Shown piece by piece: positions 1-10,619 of a stretch of DNA of 64,000 bases. Both the position numbers and the translations under genes were made by a program. The stretch is taken from positions 4,596,435 to 4,660,434 of the forward strand of contig CM029387.1 in assembly GCA_017165825.1 (NCBI GenBank), given 5' to 3'. Origin of the DNA: Hepsetus odoe. Its lineage: Eukaryota; Chordata; Actinopteri; Characiformes; Hepsetidae. The notes below the pieces were generated by a model. It searched no databases and was not told the origin of the DNA. It saw only the letters and a program-made list of their open reading frames with translations. How positions within the stretch are numbered: position 1 is the first letter of the stretch; every line of letters starts with the position of its first letter.

Positions 1-149
1 ACTTTCATGACCATCCGTGCTCTCTTTCTTAGATCTCCACATGTTTGAATGTAATCAAATACAGGAAGGTACAGAACACAGCATTTTAACAGCAGTGTTG
101 AGTCAGAACTGCATTTTCCCTCCACTGAACGATGTTCTGTAAGACTCAC

Positions 150-443
150 CAAACACAGTGAGTGTGTGTTCAGCAACATCTGTCTCCGTGTCACCAGACG
201 TTTTAGCTTCATACAGTCCACTATCAGTCTTCTGCAGGTTCTTCAGGGTCAGACTGTAGGTTCCACTATTAAACTCCACTCTGTCTTTATAACTGGGGTA
301 GTGTGTTATATGAGGAACTGGTTTATAAAACTGTAAAACATTAGTTTGGTTAAACTTCCAGAGTAATGTCGTAAACTCCAGTACAGGATGCTGCACTTCA
401 AGCTGAACAGAACCACCAACCAGAGCAGACACTTCACTGCACA
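150..443 (-). CDS. SLAM/CD48-like receptor, Ig V-domain exon (unit M0)
   Basis: This is exon 2 of a CD2/SLAM-family cell-surface receptor gene that runs off the left edge. It is 294 nt, phase 1 at both ends, with acceptor TTCTCTTCTCAG and donor GTGAGT. The frame is open: it begins VCSEVSALVGG, has a core tryptophan in LLWKF, and ends with DRVEFNSGTYSLTLKNLQ, DSGLYEAK and HTLTVFG. The B-strand and F-strand positions that normally hold the Ig disulfide are not cysteine, as expected for the first domain of CD2-family proteins. Family members bind partners on other leukocytes through this domain. The C2 and transmembrane exons would lie left of position 1. This is the cleanest V exon on the minus strand. 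A butyrophilin-like or other Ig receptor is possible but less likely. Confidence 0.72.
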
Positions 444-570
444 CTGAGAAGAGAACAATGATAGAATCATTTGATTATTTTCTGATGAATCAGTTTTGTG
501 TTACATTTATTTAGAAAGTTGAAAATCTCTTCAGTAAATTCCTGAGGAGTTAATGCAAAGTTTTAAAAAG

Positions 571-577
571 TGAGAGA

Positions 578-639
<62 letters not shown>
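571..639. repeat. (GA)n microsatellite
   Basis: Nearly pure GA dinucleotide run with one C interruption, in the leader-V intron of unit M0. Confidence 0.9.
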
Positions 640-643
<4 letters not shown>

Positions 644-1230
644 TTTAGTATTTTCATGGTTTCTCGTGCTTTAATATTTAATGCAAATTGAATTTTAGAG
701 TAATGAAAAGTATGTTTCAGAGTAAACGTGTGAAGTGAGTAAAGCTGTTACACAAAATAAATTCACATGTAAAAGTTTTTCAGCTTTAAAAGGTTCCACA
801 CTGTTAAAAAGAAACTGGTGTAAAGACTGGAACTGCTGGTCCCACCAGGGACAGTGAGACCGACTGTAAAACCTTCACATGTAATATTTCACCAGTTTAA
901 CACACTTCACTGTTTAAACAAGATCACAATCCAACAAACCATGAAATCATTCTTACATTTGATCTGAACAACTGAGTTATAAAAGTAGTTTGTGTTTATT
1001 CAGGTCATCTTCCTCTTATAAAGATCAGGTGTGTGAACAGTAAGGAGAATAAATCCTGCTTCAGTTTATTAACAGATATCGAGTAAAGAAACATGTTTAA
1101 CAGTGAAATCTGATTCAGCAGATCATCAACACATGCAAACCCTCAAACTCTCTCTGTTTATCAGACCTGACTCAGTACCTGTACTTCATCATTAATTCAG
1201 CCTCTATAGTGATGATCAGGGAATATTTAC

Positions 1231-1279
1231 CTGTGATTGAGATCAACGTGGAGAAAACAAAGATCAGTTTCATCGCCAT
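1231..1279 (-). CDS. SLAM/CD48-like receptor, signal-peptide exon (unit M0)
   Basis: Leader exon of the M0 unit, 49 nt, ending in phase 1 with donor GTAAAT. It encodes MAMKLIFVFSTLISIT, a short hydrophobic signal peptide. Two in-frame ATGs lie 6 nt apart (at 1279 and 1273). I take the first, but sister unit M1 keeps only the second, so 1273 may be the ancestral start. The 790-nt intron to the V exon contains a GA repeat. A TATA-like element lies about 45 nt upstream. The paralogous leaders at about 29.2 and 40.1 kb are destroyed, which makes this the best-preserved promoter-plus-leader in the window. Confidence 0.68.
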
Positions 1280-1317
1280 CGCAGAGTGAATGAGTGTCTT
1301 CCCCTTTTACACTGAAG

Positions 1318-1390
1318 GAGGAAACTATAAAACACTCCACACTGCCTCACACTGGTTCACCTTCTCCAGGAATTATAATAACTAAAAAAA
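1318..1390 (-). promoter_or_regulatory. Conserved proximal promoter block of the SLAM-like units
   Basis: On the minus strand this reads AATTCCTG, then a GAACCAGTGTGAGG motif, then GTGTTTTATAG, about 45 nt before the start codon. The block recurs at 16,318-16,380, 29,265-29,325 and 40,198-40,265 (minus) and twice in unit P1 (5,172-5,230 and 5,361-5,415, plus). TTTTATAG is TATA-like. Conservation across units is seen directly; promoter function is inferred. Confidence 0.4.
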
Positions 1391-1465
1391 ATGTACAGTA
1401 AACACTATTGTGCACTAAAAAAAAAAGAAGAACTGACCTTATTATTAACATGCATAAAAGAAGCC

Positions 1466-1750
1466 CAACAATCAGATCTATTTTGACCAAGACACTATCC
1501 ATCCATCCATCCATCCATCCATCCATCCATCCATCCAGCCATCCATTCAATCCATCCAGCCAGCCATCCATCCATCCAATTTATCCATCCATTCTTATCC
1601 TAACCAAGCTTGTAGTGGTGCTGGAGATTATCTCAGCCCTCACTGGGCAAAAGGCGGAGAAACACACACCCCATTGTAGGACATATTTTTATTTGTATTT
1701 ATTATTAAGTTATTGTCATTTTTCATGCATACATGTATTTGTGATTCTCA
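1466..1750. repeat. ATCC-tract repeat, first copy of a local duplication
   Basis: The segment begins CAATCAGATCTATTTTGACC, carries an (ATCC)n tract (about 1497-1600), and continues with GGTGCTGGAGATTATCTCAG and GGCGGAGAAACACAC. This is the 3' part of a fish SINE-like repeat with ATCC tail units. It recurs at 2043-2397, 16,480-16,680, 29,400-29,620 and 40,345-40,550, always just upstream of the leader of a minus-strand SLAM-like unit, so it duplicated with the array. Confidence 0.65.
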
Positions 1751-1842
1751 GGAACCCTATGATTGTAGTGCTGGAAGATTTGAACCTGCGACCTCTTGGC
1801 CTGTAGGCGTGTATCCTGCCACTAGACCACCATCACCCCATC
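1750..1842 (-). mobile_element. tRNA-derived SINE fragment
   Basis: On the minus strand it reads GGTGATGGTGGTCTAGTGGC, then GGTCGCAGGTTCAAATCTTC. These resemble the A and B boxes of a tRNA-derived SINE head. It is truncated and not a tRNA gene. Confidence 0.5.
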
Positions 1843-1912
1843 ACAGAGTCCATTTTGTAGGCACCCAAAAAAGCTATTATTAACACAAATATTAGAATCA
1901 ACACAATGGTGC

Positions 1913-2044
1913 TGTAACGGTGGCAGGGTACCGGAGGGACGTCAGCTCGGAGCCAGGAGTTAGGAACATACTTTTATTAGTCACACTTACAAAAACAAGG
2001 AACAGGGACTGCAGTTCTAAACAAGAAACCCCTAGAACCGAGGA
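1913..2044 (-). mobile_element. LTR fragment, same family as 8406-12328
   Basis: Begins TGTAACGGTGGCAGGGTACC and continues through GGGACTGCAGTTCTAAAC, matching the start of the LTRs at 8406 and 11,813. It stops at 2044 where the duplicated ATCC repeat begins. Strand is set by the AATAAA (TTTATT on plus) orientation of the family. Confidence 0.6.
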
Positions 2045-2397
2045 ACAATCAGATCTATTTTGACCAAGACACTATCCATCCATCCATCCATCCATCCATC
2101 CATCCATCCATCCATCCATCCATCCATCCATCCATCCATCCATCCAGCCATCCATCCAATCCATCCAGCCAGCCTTCCATCCATCCAATTTATCCATCCA
2201 ATCCATCCATCCATCCATCCATCCATCCATCCATCCATCCATTCTTATCCTAACCAAGCTTGTAGTGGTGCTGGAGATTATCTCAGCCCTCACTGGGCAA
2301 AAGGCGGAGAAACACACACCCCATTGTAGGACATATTTTTATTTTTATTTATTATTAAGTTATTGTCATTTTTCATGCATACATGTATTTGTAATTC
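2043..2397. repeat. ATCC-tract repeat, second (duplicate) copy
   Basis: Near-identical to 1466-1750 with a longer (ATCC)n tract (about 2086-2242). It abuts an abruptly ended LTR fragment (1913-2044), so the copy arose by a local duplication or a rearrangement involving the LTR. Confidence 0.65.
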
Positions 2398-2399
2398 TT

Positions 2400-3890
2400 T
2401 CAATTGCTGGTTACCTCTCACATCTCACAAAACAGTTTATACAGTAGTTATGACAGTAACATAATAAAGTCATTTAAAAAGTCAAGAAGGCATATGACGT
2501 TGTAGCAATAACATTAATGCTGGTAAACCATTCGCTCTTTTTAAAAACTAATCTGCTTTAAATATCATTCAGTTAACTCAATACATCTCCATTCTGTGTT
2601 TACTGGCCTGAGAGTTCAGGTTTTTTCGGTGGTCTGTGTGGTTTCCGTTTGTAGCGTCTCTGTTAAGTGGCTCTTTCTGCGTTAATACTGTTATTACTGT
2701 GTAACTCAGTATTAATACTGAGTATTACTGTGGTTCCCATCCACAGTCAGTTTAACTCACAGTAGATCAGAAATGCCTAATATATATTTAAAAAAATTAT
2801 TAATGTAAAGTAGTTCAGTGCATTTGATATACATTAATTATATTAATTAATTTAAGTATACTGTTAAACACACATACACACAACATGATGGCAGTAATCC
2901 GAACCATAATGAGAAATAATTGTCAGATTTGCTACCATGTGTTTCTCTTCCAAATTTTCTCTGAGTGGAGGGAAGATTATCACCTCAGTAAACCTGGGTA
3001 AAGACCTCAGACCCAAAGATCGTACAGACCAGTGGTTAAAACCTGAACAGACTACTTCACCTATTGTTTTAGAAATCTTTCAGTAAAGTCAGTACTTTCT
3101 CTTCTGTTATCAGGTGTCAGCCAGAGGAGGATGGGTTCCCCTTTTGAATCTTGGTTCCTCCTGAGATGTTTTCCTCTAACTTCGGGTGTTTTGCCTCACT
3201 AGGGGCTGAAAATCATTTATCCTGACTTGATAAATCAGATCATCACTCTTTCCTTGTCATTAATATTATTAAGATAAAAAAACATTTTTTCACTCTAAGT
3301 CTGGTTGGTTCTGATTTTAGTGGTTTAGGCCTTTCTTCTTGTTTTTTTTATTTTGGTTGCTTTGGTTGTGGTCATCACATCATGCCTTTCCATCTCTTCC
3401 TGTCCATCTTTTTCCTTCACTCATTCTCCTTTGCCCAACTGTGCCATCATTTGATAGCCTGGACACTGACTGCTCCGGTAAGGAAATCTGCGATTTATCT
3501 GCATAGTTCACGTGAAGTGTGAAGTTTTATTCTCAGTGTTCGCCCAGTTTATCCTGGCTTGGTGCTTGTGCTCAGAATGTGCTGGTTAAAACAAGCTAAA
3601 GCAGGAATAAACAGGTTATAAGTGATGATAATGAATGATGATGTTCATATTTATCAGTGTGTCACTGAGTCTTGCTGAAGAGTGGGATGTAGTGCTTTTG
3701 GCAGAGACTCTCACAGCACATCATTAAAGTGTAATAGTGCAGAGAGCGGTATCATATCTCTGGCTCTGGTGTGCAAGAAGCAAATATCAGAAGTATAATT
3801 TTGTTTTGTGGTTCACTATGTGGTGCTGCAAGTTCCCAATGACAAAAGTCACAAAATTAGTTTTTAAATTTATTCTAAATTTACAGCATT
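2400..3890. other. No gene seen
   Basis: AT-rich unit spacer with no open exon, RNA gene or transposon end that I can support. Parts of 2400-2900 resemble the spacer right of the minus-strand leaders (for example 16,690-16,850). Confidence 0.5.
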
Positions 3891-3898
3891 TACAGCAT

Positions 3899-4155
3899 AA
3901 GGGCAGTGGTGTCCTAGTGGTTAGGGTGTCGCCCCGCATCGGAAGATTCTGGGTTCGATTCCCTCACAAGTAGGTTGCCCTGAGGTACCCCTGAGCAAGG
4001 TACCGTCCCCGTCACTGCTCCCCGGGCGCTTTCAATAGCTGCCCACTGCTGCATGTGTTTGTGTGCATGGGTTAAAAGCAGAGGTCCAGTTTCGTTGTGG
4101 TTCAACGCTTGCTGTGCTGTGACCTCGCAATGACAAGGGTTGTCACTTTCACTTT
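3899..4155 (+). mobile_element. tRNA-derived SINE
   Basis: Head contains GTGGTGTCCTAGTGGTTAGG (A-box-like) and GGGTTCGATTCCC (B-box-like). The body has GAGCAAGGTACCGTCCCCGT and CACTGCTCCCCGGG, and the tail ends TTGTCACTTTCACTTTTTTC. The same body recurs, often truncated, at about 15.35, 27.9, 39.26, 49.45, 49.73, 51.89, 55.5 and 60.74 kb. Confidence 0.7.
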
Positions 4156-4626
4156 TTTCATTTAGCTGATGCTCTTTTCCAGAGTGACTTACAATTCCTG
4201 ATTACCGGGACAGTCCCCCTGGAGCAACTTGGAATTAAGGGTTTTGCTTACAAAAACACACTTACAAAAACAAGGAACGGGGACTGCAGTTCTAAACAAG
4301 AAACCCTAGAACCGAGGAACTGCAGTCTAACCCTAGATACTAAGTAGCATATACTAAGTTACATATACCAAGTCACAGACACCAAGTTACATATACCAAA
4401 ACCACCCGTTACGCATAGGCTTAACCTACCTAATGAGCCGCACTCTGTTCTGACTCATCCGGGCTTAAATAGTCATCCCCAATGATGCACACCTGCCTGC
4501 AGGGGCTCAGGTGTGCTCAGTCAGAACAGAGCGCCCTCTAGCGTACCCAAAACACCTCCTGTGACAAACACCTCATACGTGATAGAGAGTGCCCTCTAGC
4601 GTGCCCAAAACACACCACATGTGACA
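4156..4626 (-). mobile_element. SINE fragment joined to a 5'-truncated LTR
   Basis: 4156-4250 is the 3' part of the TGTAAATG-tailed SINE family (GATGCTCTTTTCCAGAGTGA). From about 4255 the sequence is LTR, overlapping 1983-2044 in content and ending CACACCACATGTGACA at 4626, like the LTR ends near 8842 and 12,328. Confidence 0.6.
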
Positions 4627-4639
4627 GGTGCCTTAGGTG

Positions 4640-5160
4640 TTGGATAGAACTGTGTAAGAACTGTGAGCGATAGGATCAGAATCAGTAAACTATTGATCCC
4701 GAGGGAAATTTAGGGGAAATTTGGGAAATGCTTATGCTACTAGGTGGAAATGAAGACCATGAGAAGGAGTGTGCTGTCACGAAAAATATCAGCCTGTGAT
4801 TTGGTCTCAGACATAAACTGAATCTCAGCTCAGTTTCTTCAATGTTTGCCCCAATAAAACGGGATTTAATTTTGATGTGTCAATTTGGTAAGAATGCAAA
4901 AAGAGTTTGTGAACCGTTTATCCTAGACACTTTAAGCATCAGAATTATTTCATTTTAAAGCAAAAGGCTCTGTCTTTCCAAAATAGAAAGGAAATGAATT
5001 AAAATTAATAATTAAATTAAATAATGACAAAAGGATATATTATATATAAAAAATAAACATTTTAGAGACATTTGATTTACAGAGATTTGATTCTGAAACA
5101 TTCTTTGTCTAGGTGTTAATAATGAACTATTTAAAGTAGATTTTTTTTGTGGTAATACGT
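4640..5160. other. No gene seen; spacer
   Basis: AT-rich sequence without supported coding or RNA features. Confidence 0.5.
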
Positions 5161-5171
5161 TCTATTATGTT

Positions 5172-5415
5172 TTATAATTCCTGCAGAAGATGAACCAGTG
5201 TGAGGAAGTGTGGAGAGTTTTAAGATTTCTTGAATGGATGGATGGATGGATTGGGTCCTTTTCAAAAAGGTTCTGCTTGTTTGGCCTCTGTTATGCATGT
5301 CAATACTGAAGTCAACTATTTAAAGTAGATTTTTTTTGTGCAGAAAAGTGTTTTTACTTTTTATAATTCCTGCAGAAGATGAGCCAGTGTGAGGCAGTGT
5401 GGAGTGTTTTAAGAT
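5172..5415 (+). promoter_or_regulatory. Duplicated promoter block of unit P1
   Basis: The conserved proximal promoter sequence occurs twice, at 5172-5230 and 5361-5415, each with CCTGCAGAAGATGA and CCAGTGTGAGG. After the second copy the sequence jumps at about 5417-5430 to intron sequence (TGTTGATGATCTGCTGAA). The leader exon expected there is absent. Confidence 0.45.
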
Positions 5416-5505
5416 TAAGGGGGGGTTGCATATGTTGATGATCTGCTGAATGTGAAATACATCAAATTGATCAAAATCTCCTTCCCCCCTCTCTATCTCT
5501 CTCAG

Positions 5506-5802
5506 TGTGCAGTGAAGTGTCTGCTCTGGTTGGAGGTTCTGTTCAGCTGGAAGTGCAGCATCCTGTACCAGAGTTTATTTACTTTTCTTGGTTGTTTAAT
5601 AAGAGTGATAATATTTTACTATATGTTAACGGACAAGAACCTAAAACACCCTCCTCCAGTTATAAAGACAGAGTGGAGTTTAATAGTGGAACCTACAGTC
5701 TGACCCTGAAGAACCTGCAGAAGACTGATAGTGGACTGTATGGAGCTAAAGCGTCTGGTGTAATGGACACAGTTGTTGCTGAACACACACTCACTGTGTT
5801 TG
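5506..5802 (+). CDS. SLAM/CD48-like Ig V-domain exon (unit P1, leaderless)
   Basis: An open 297-nt exon, phase 1 at both ends, with acceptor TCTCTATCTCTCTCAG and donor GTGAGT. The product begins VCSEVSALVGG, has core residues FSWLFN and DRVEFNSGTYSLTLKNLQ, and ends DSGLYGAK..HTLTVFG. It again lacks the canonical Ig cysteines, as expected of a CD2-family first domain. It is one codon longer than the M0 V exon. The reading frame is intact, but the leader exon upstream is deleted and the C2 exon downstream (7197-7452) has a stop, so this unit probably makes no surface receptor. Use of another start or a chimeric leader cannot be excluded. Confidence 0.65.
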
Positions 5803-6106
5803 GTGAGTTTTACAGAATATCGTTCAGTGGAGGGAAAATGCAGTTCTGACTCAACACTGCTGTTAAAATGCTGTGTTCTGTTCCTTCCTGTATTTGATCA
5901 CCTTCAGACATGCTGTGGAGAAATTTGATGTTACAGTAATGTTACTAAAGTTATTGGTTGGTAACGGTGTTCATGGTGGTAAAGCCTCTGTTATCAGAGT
6001 AAGCAAATAGTATCTACAATCAAACAATCAAATCAATTTGTATTTGCTTGTTTGAAAAGAAGATCGAAATGAAACATGAGGTTTGAAATGGTTCACCGAA
6101 GGCCAC

Positions 6107-6990
6107 ATGCACACACTTCTTTTCTTTCAGCTGCTCCCATTTAGGCGTCGCCAGAGCGAATCAACCTTCGCCATCTCCATCTTCTGTCCTCTGCGTCTTC
6201 CTGCTTCAAACCAACCACCTGCATGTCCTCTCTCACCACGTCCATTAACCTCCTTGGTTTTCCCTCTTAATGTAAAGGGCTCTTGAGTCAGGCTCGGTAA
6301 TCGGGAGTGATTCCTTTCAGCAGCCCCTCCCATGGGCAAAAAGTAAACAGTGAAGACTTTGGTAAAGATCCTTGGGTTTACTCTCGGGTCTCCCTTTCTC
6401 TCTCTGTGTTTGTGTCAGATCGACACCCTCGAGCTTCGGCTCGTTGTGCTGACTGATGCTACACCACCCACCTCCAGCTTCTCACTCACACTTGACTCCA
6501 AAAAAAAAAAAAAAAAAAGGGAGGGGCAGGGGTTACAAGCACAAGCCCACGTGCTAAAAAGAAAAGAGAGAGAAAAAAGGCCGTGCCCAAACACGTAATA
6601 ACAGAAACTACCTGCCCAGGTTTGTTTGGTTCACTGGTATCTCTGGTTTCTTTGAGTATTTCAGAGCTGCAGCTTCAGGTGCTGCTTTTGGGTCCAAACC
6701 CAGTGTGACTCTCTGTGTTTGGAGCGGGTCACACCGTAACACTGGACATGTCCAAACCAACGCACCTCTGCTCTCTGACCCAACTCCAAGATTCCAACCT
6801 GAGCTGTCCTCTTCATTATACTAATCTCTGATCCCTGTCCATCCTCAAGCCAAGCACAACCAACATCTCAGCATCTTTAACTTGACACCTCCAGCTCCGC
6901 CTCCTGTCTTTTTCGTCAGTGCCACTGTCTCAAACCCATACAACATAGCTGATATCACTACCGACCTGTAAACATACACGCACATCAAAA
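6107..6990 (-). mobile_element. Antisense 3' fragments of an RT-type LINE
   Basis: Read on the minus strand, pieces match the C-terminal part and 3' end of the LINE type seen at 49,867-51,840: GERGHAGGWFEAGRRRG near 6200, and GGTTTGAGACAGTGGCACTG-type text near 6900. A foreign stretch (6290-6600, with an A18 run) interrupts it. Equivalent segments are at 21,480-21,720, 22,860-23,360, 32,040-32,200 and 33,335-33,890, so the insertion predates amplification of the array. Confidence 0.55.
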
Positions 6991-7196
6991 TGGATATCAA
7001 TTCTCAGATTCTTGCGTGTTCTATAACAAAATATGAACCAAAATATGGTCTAAACCATATGGCAGGTACATTTTATGCTTCAGCAGCTCTTCTGTGGGAT
7101 GAAGGTGCGACAGACTAGGCTTTATCAATGAGCCACATGACCCTGTCAGTAGTTCATGTATTGTCCTTCCTTATGTTTGAGCTCTTTTTCTCTGAG

Positions 7197-7452
7197 ATCC
7201 AGTGGAAGCTCCATAGTCCTCACTCACCCATAAATAATGATGCCTGTACATCACTCAACCTGCAGAGGTCATGACCTTTCTCTCAGCTCCAGTTGTTCTA
7301 AAGAAATTTGTGAGGGAAACAAGAGGTTTCACTTGGAACGGTGGTCCTTTCACTGTTTATCAAAGGAAACTCAATCATCTGTAACTATGGCAACCCAGTC
7401 AGCTGGAAGGAGGCTATTTTGGAGTTGGGAGATATAAACAGAAACTGTGCAG
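7197..7452 (+). pseudogene. SLAM-like Ig C2-domain exon, broken (unit P1)
   Basis: The acceptor TTTTTCTCTGAG and the expected first bases ATCCAGTGGAAGCTCCA are present, but the frame meets TAG after about seven codons, and small deletions shift the frame after that. Remnants such as RGHDLSLSSSCSKEIC and a degraded ATQSAGRR segment identify the domain. The donor AG|GTAAAG lacks five bases seen in sister exons. Some sister exons read this region openly (34,452-34,707), which shows the ancestral frame. Confidence 0.6.
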
Positions 7453-7880
7453 GTAAAGGTGTGCATATTTTATATATTTTCATTTTATAGATCTGATTGA
7501 CCCATAAAATAGAAAAACTGGCCCATAGTTTTTTTTTTTTTTAAGTTGGCACTTAAAACAGGGTTTTTGCATAAAGGAGGGAACGTAGAACCTGCTGTTT
7601 TAAGTGTTATTTGGTTCCTACTAACACTCAAAACTTCTAGACTCAACTAGAGGCTCTAATTATATGACTGCAGACATACATTCATTTATTACATTAATTT
7701 AAATGTAACTAGAGAAATTAAATCATCATCAACATGTGTTCATGGATTTTTTCATGAGATTTCCTGGTTTAGTGATACATGTCCAGTGTGTGTTTGTTAT
7801 TATAGAACAGATGATAAACTGAAGTTAGTTCATGTTCACTGTATTTATTAATGGGTTTATTCTGTGTGTTTGAGGTGTAG

Positions 7881-8002
7881 AGTCTCCTGCTGTTGTTTCT
7901 GTGTGTTTACTGAAGACGGTGATTTATTCCATCATTCTGATCATCATGCTGTCTGCGGTCATCACCATTCACGCCAGAGCAAGACCCACCAAATCATCTT
8001 AA
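7881..8002 (+). CDS. SLAM-like transmembrane/tail exon (unit P1)
   Basis: A 122-nt terminal exon after acceptor GAGGTGTAG, phase 1, ending in TAA. It encodes ESPAVVSVCLLK, a hydrophobic membrane span (TVIYSIILIIMLSAVITI) and a short basic tail HARARPTKSS. The tail has no TxYxxV/I immunoreceptor switch motif, so the ancestral protein would lack classical SLAM cytoplasmic signalling. Exons of identical length are at 24,139-24,260 and 35,150-35,271. This exon is intact although its unit is otherwise broken. Confidence 0.6.
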
Positions 8003-8405
8003 TCGACATTTATGTTGATACACACCTCAGTATGCCAGAGTTACTCTGGTGTTTTCATAGTCTAATATGAATCTGTTATTATAATCGTCTCTGTAACAGT
8101 ATCTAACTTACTGTCCCAACACACTGCTTTTAGAGAGCTGTATCAGCAGACTCCATCAGAGTAGCACTACAAACTGGCTGACTGTAAACTAAATAACCAA
8201 CAAAGGACGTTCAGGTTAATCTGTCAATTGGTTAAAGAAGCTGAGATGAACTTAGTTCATGTCTGCGACCAAATCACAGGCTGATGTTATCTATGGAAAC
8301 ACTCATTGCTGTATTTTATCTGTTTTTTCTGTTATTTTGTATTACTCATTGAACCTGTCTGCATGCACTTCTGTCTGGAATTTAACTTCAGCCTCACCTC
8401 CTCAT

Positions 8406-8842
8406 TGTAACGTGGCGTGGTACTGGAGGGACGTCAGGTCAGAGCCAAGAGAGCTAGAACAGAAGTTTATTACTATTATGACAAACAAACAAGACATAGG
8501 GAACGTGGGGACTGCAGTTCTACACATGAAACCCTATGACTGGGGAACTAGCCATTCCAGAGACTAAGAGGTCTACTACTAGGCGACCTATACCAGTCAT
8601 AGACACCAAGTTTACACAACCACACAAAGTTTACACAACCACCACCCGCTACGCCGTGAGGTTCGACCTACCGAGCGAGTCGCGCCTGTTCTGACTCCAT
8701 CGGGCCAAATAGTCAGCCCAATGATGCACACCCCACCGCAGGGGCTCAGGTGCTTAGTCAGAACAGAGCTTCTAGCGCACCCTAAACACCTTTGTATGTG
8801 ACCGAGAGCGCCAGCGCAATGCCCAAACCACACCACACGACA
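8406..8842 (-). repeat. 3' LTR of the 8.4-12.3 kb element
   Basis: 437-bp terminal repeat, TGTAACGTGGCGTGGTACTG to ACCACACGACA. Same orientation as 11,813-12,328. Confidence 0.7.
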
Positions 8843-10619
8843 GAACCTAGTCGGGTTCCCGCAAGGCCGCTTCTCCCCGGACTGGCGCCGGGTTCATCCG
8901 GCCTCTGAACTGATTCGTGCTGGTGTCTTTTGCCCTTTCCTTGTCTGGGCCATACTGGTCGCTAGCCCGGCGACGCAGTGTCCCATCTTCTGGTTTCCAC
9001 GTTGAGAGTTCCCGTGGCTTCTCCCAAACGCTACCTTGTTTTGGGTTTGCTGAGTTGCGGGGCGAGTCGATGCTAGGGGCCTGAAGGCAGCTGCTCCCTG
9101 CATTCGTTACCAAGCTTCTCCGCTGGACTGTTCTCCCCGGATGCTCTGTTTCGGCTGCTCTCTGGGTTCCAGGCACTGGTGTCGGAGAAGAGAGTAGAGA
9201 TCGATGAGGGGGCCACCGCACTATGCTCTGACCTGGTTTTCTAGCTCGGTGAGCTTGCTGGTTCATGACAGGGCCTCCTCTGCCTGCCTGCAGAGCCGGC
9301 GTTTCGGTCCTGGGCACCACCCTGTCTCAGCCTGTCCTGCACTGATGCACTGCTCTCCATTGTGGCTTTGGTTTACCCAGATTTCTCCTGAGTGGTTGAG
9401 TCTCAATCCTCCGTGTTATCCAGCCTCCACGATCTGGTTTCTCTGTTCCTGTCTTCTCAGTCCCTTTCTTTAAAACCTCACAGCGTGTATCTTGAATCGA
9501 AGGACTCTTTTCCTTCCTCTGGTCCTTCGAGACCGGCGTCACCTGTGGTATACGTTCCTCGGTCAGCTGATGGTAGAGTCCTGTCAGCAACTCCTCCTGT
9601 TCAGCAAACTGGCGACATTGCAGCTGATCTGCTCACTCCTCGAGGTGGGACTCGCCTCTGTGCCACACGGCCCGATCCTCACCGCCCACTCTGACTGACT
9701 TCTGCAAGCACTTCGCAGCATGTTTACGCCTTTGACACTCTGTCCTTGCTGGTCCCGGTCTCCACCTCCGAACCTCCCTCTGATGACCACCTGTTGCCCA
9801 GCCGGCCTCTTTTGAAGACAGACCCGCTGGTGCACTCCAACAGCCTGAATGACGGCTGCAGCTTTGTTCATAGCATTGAACATTTTTTCGCACTAAATAA
9901 CCTCTAAAGCTGCCTGATGACGCTGACTTTCTCAACACCTGAAATCTTTACATGTTCGCTTGCCCTTGATGTAGGACCGAAACATCTTTGAAATGAAGAT
10001 ATTGACCTTTCCATGGCCTGGGTACTTTGTTAACTCCCCAGGTGTCTTCTGAACGAGCCTGAATCAGGAAGCTGGCCTGGATGGTGCAGGATCACAGCCC
10101 TTCTGACTCCTCTGACCTCTGAAGCAGGCTTGCAGGAACATTGCAGCGGAGCGCAATGTCAAAAACTCCTCTGTTTTCTGGCTTCACGTGTGAACGATAA
10201 TTTCAGCTGGATTGCAACAACAGTCTGTTTGATGTATGAGTATCGTGTCTTGAGCCCAGTGTGCCCTGTAATCCTTTGTATAACTGTGCAGCCTGGGTGC
10301 TTCAGTTTCAGAGTCTGTCTGGTCTTCATCCTCGGAATGCAGCTTGTGGTGAACAACAGCAGCCCCTTTTTCTCCTTCTCAAAGACTTCATTTCTGCCTC
10401 TACACTTTACTAGCTTCTATAACATCGCTGAACCGCCTTGGCTGCCTACAGTAGCTTCAGGTAGTACTTTCTGTTTATGTGTTTCACCAGCCTGAACGGT
10501 TACAGCCTCATGTTCAATTCTCCTTTGTACCCGAACTTTCTTTAAACTTGCCACTAACCTGGAGCTGCTCCTTCTGCTTTCTGTGTAGCAGATGGCTTCA
10601 TGTGAGCTGCGCTTAGATC

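Noticed and set aside
1497..2242. CRISPR-like array
   Set aside because: Simple 4-bp tandem repeats without spacers, in a vertebrate genome.
2032..2317. Open frames of repeated Met-Asp-Gly-Trp or His-Pro-Ser-Ile
   Set aside because: Translation of the (ATCC)n/(GGAT)n tract in both strands; also at 1347-1571 and 40,233-40,493.
7881..8002. Immunoreceptor switch motif in the TVIYSI segment
   Set aside because: The spacing is T-x-x-Y rather than T-x-Y, and the segment lies at the membrane span, not in the tail.
8847..9320. 157-codon minus-strand frame ending next to the 3' LTR
   Set aside because: It could be the end of an element protein, but it is Arg/Pro-rich with no domain I recognise and no start context; left as part of the LTR element.
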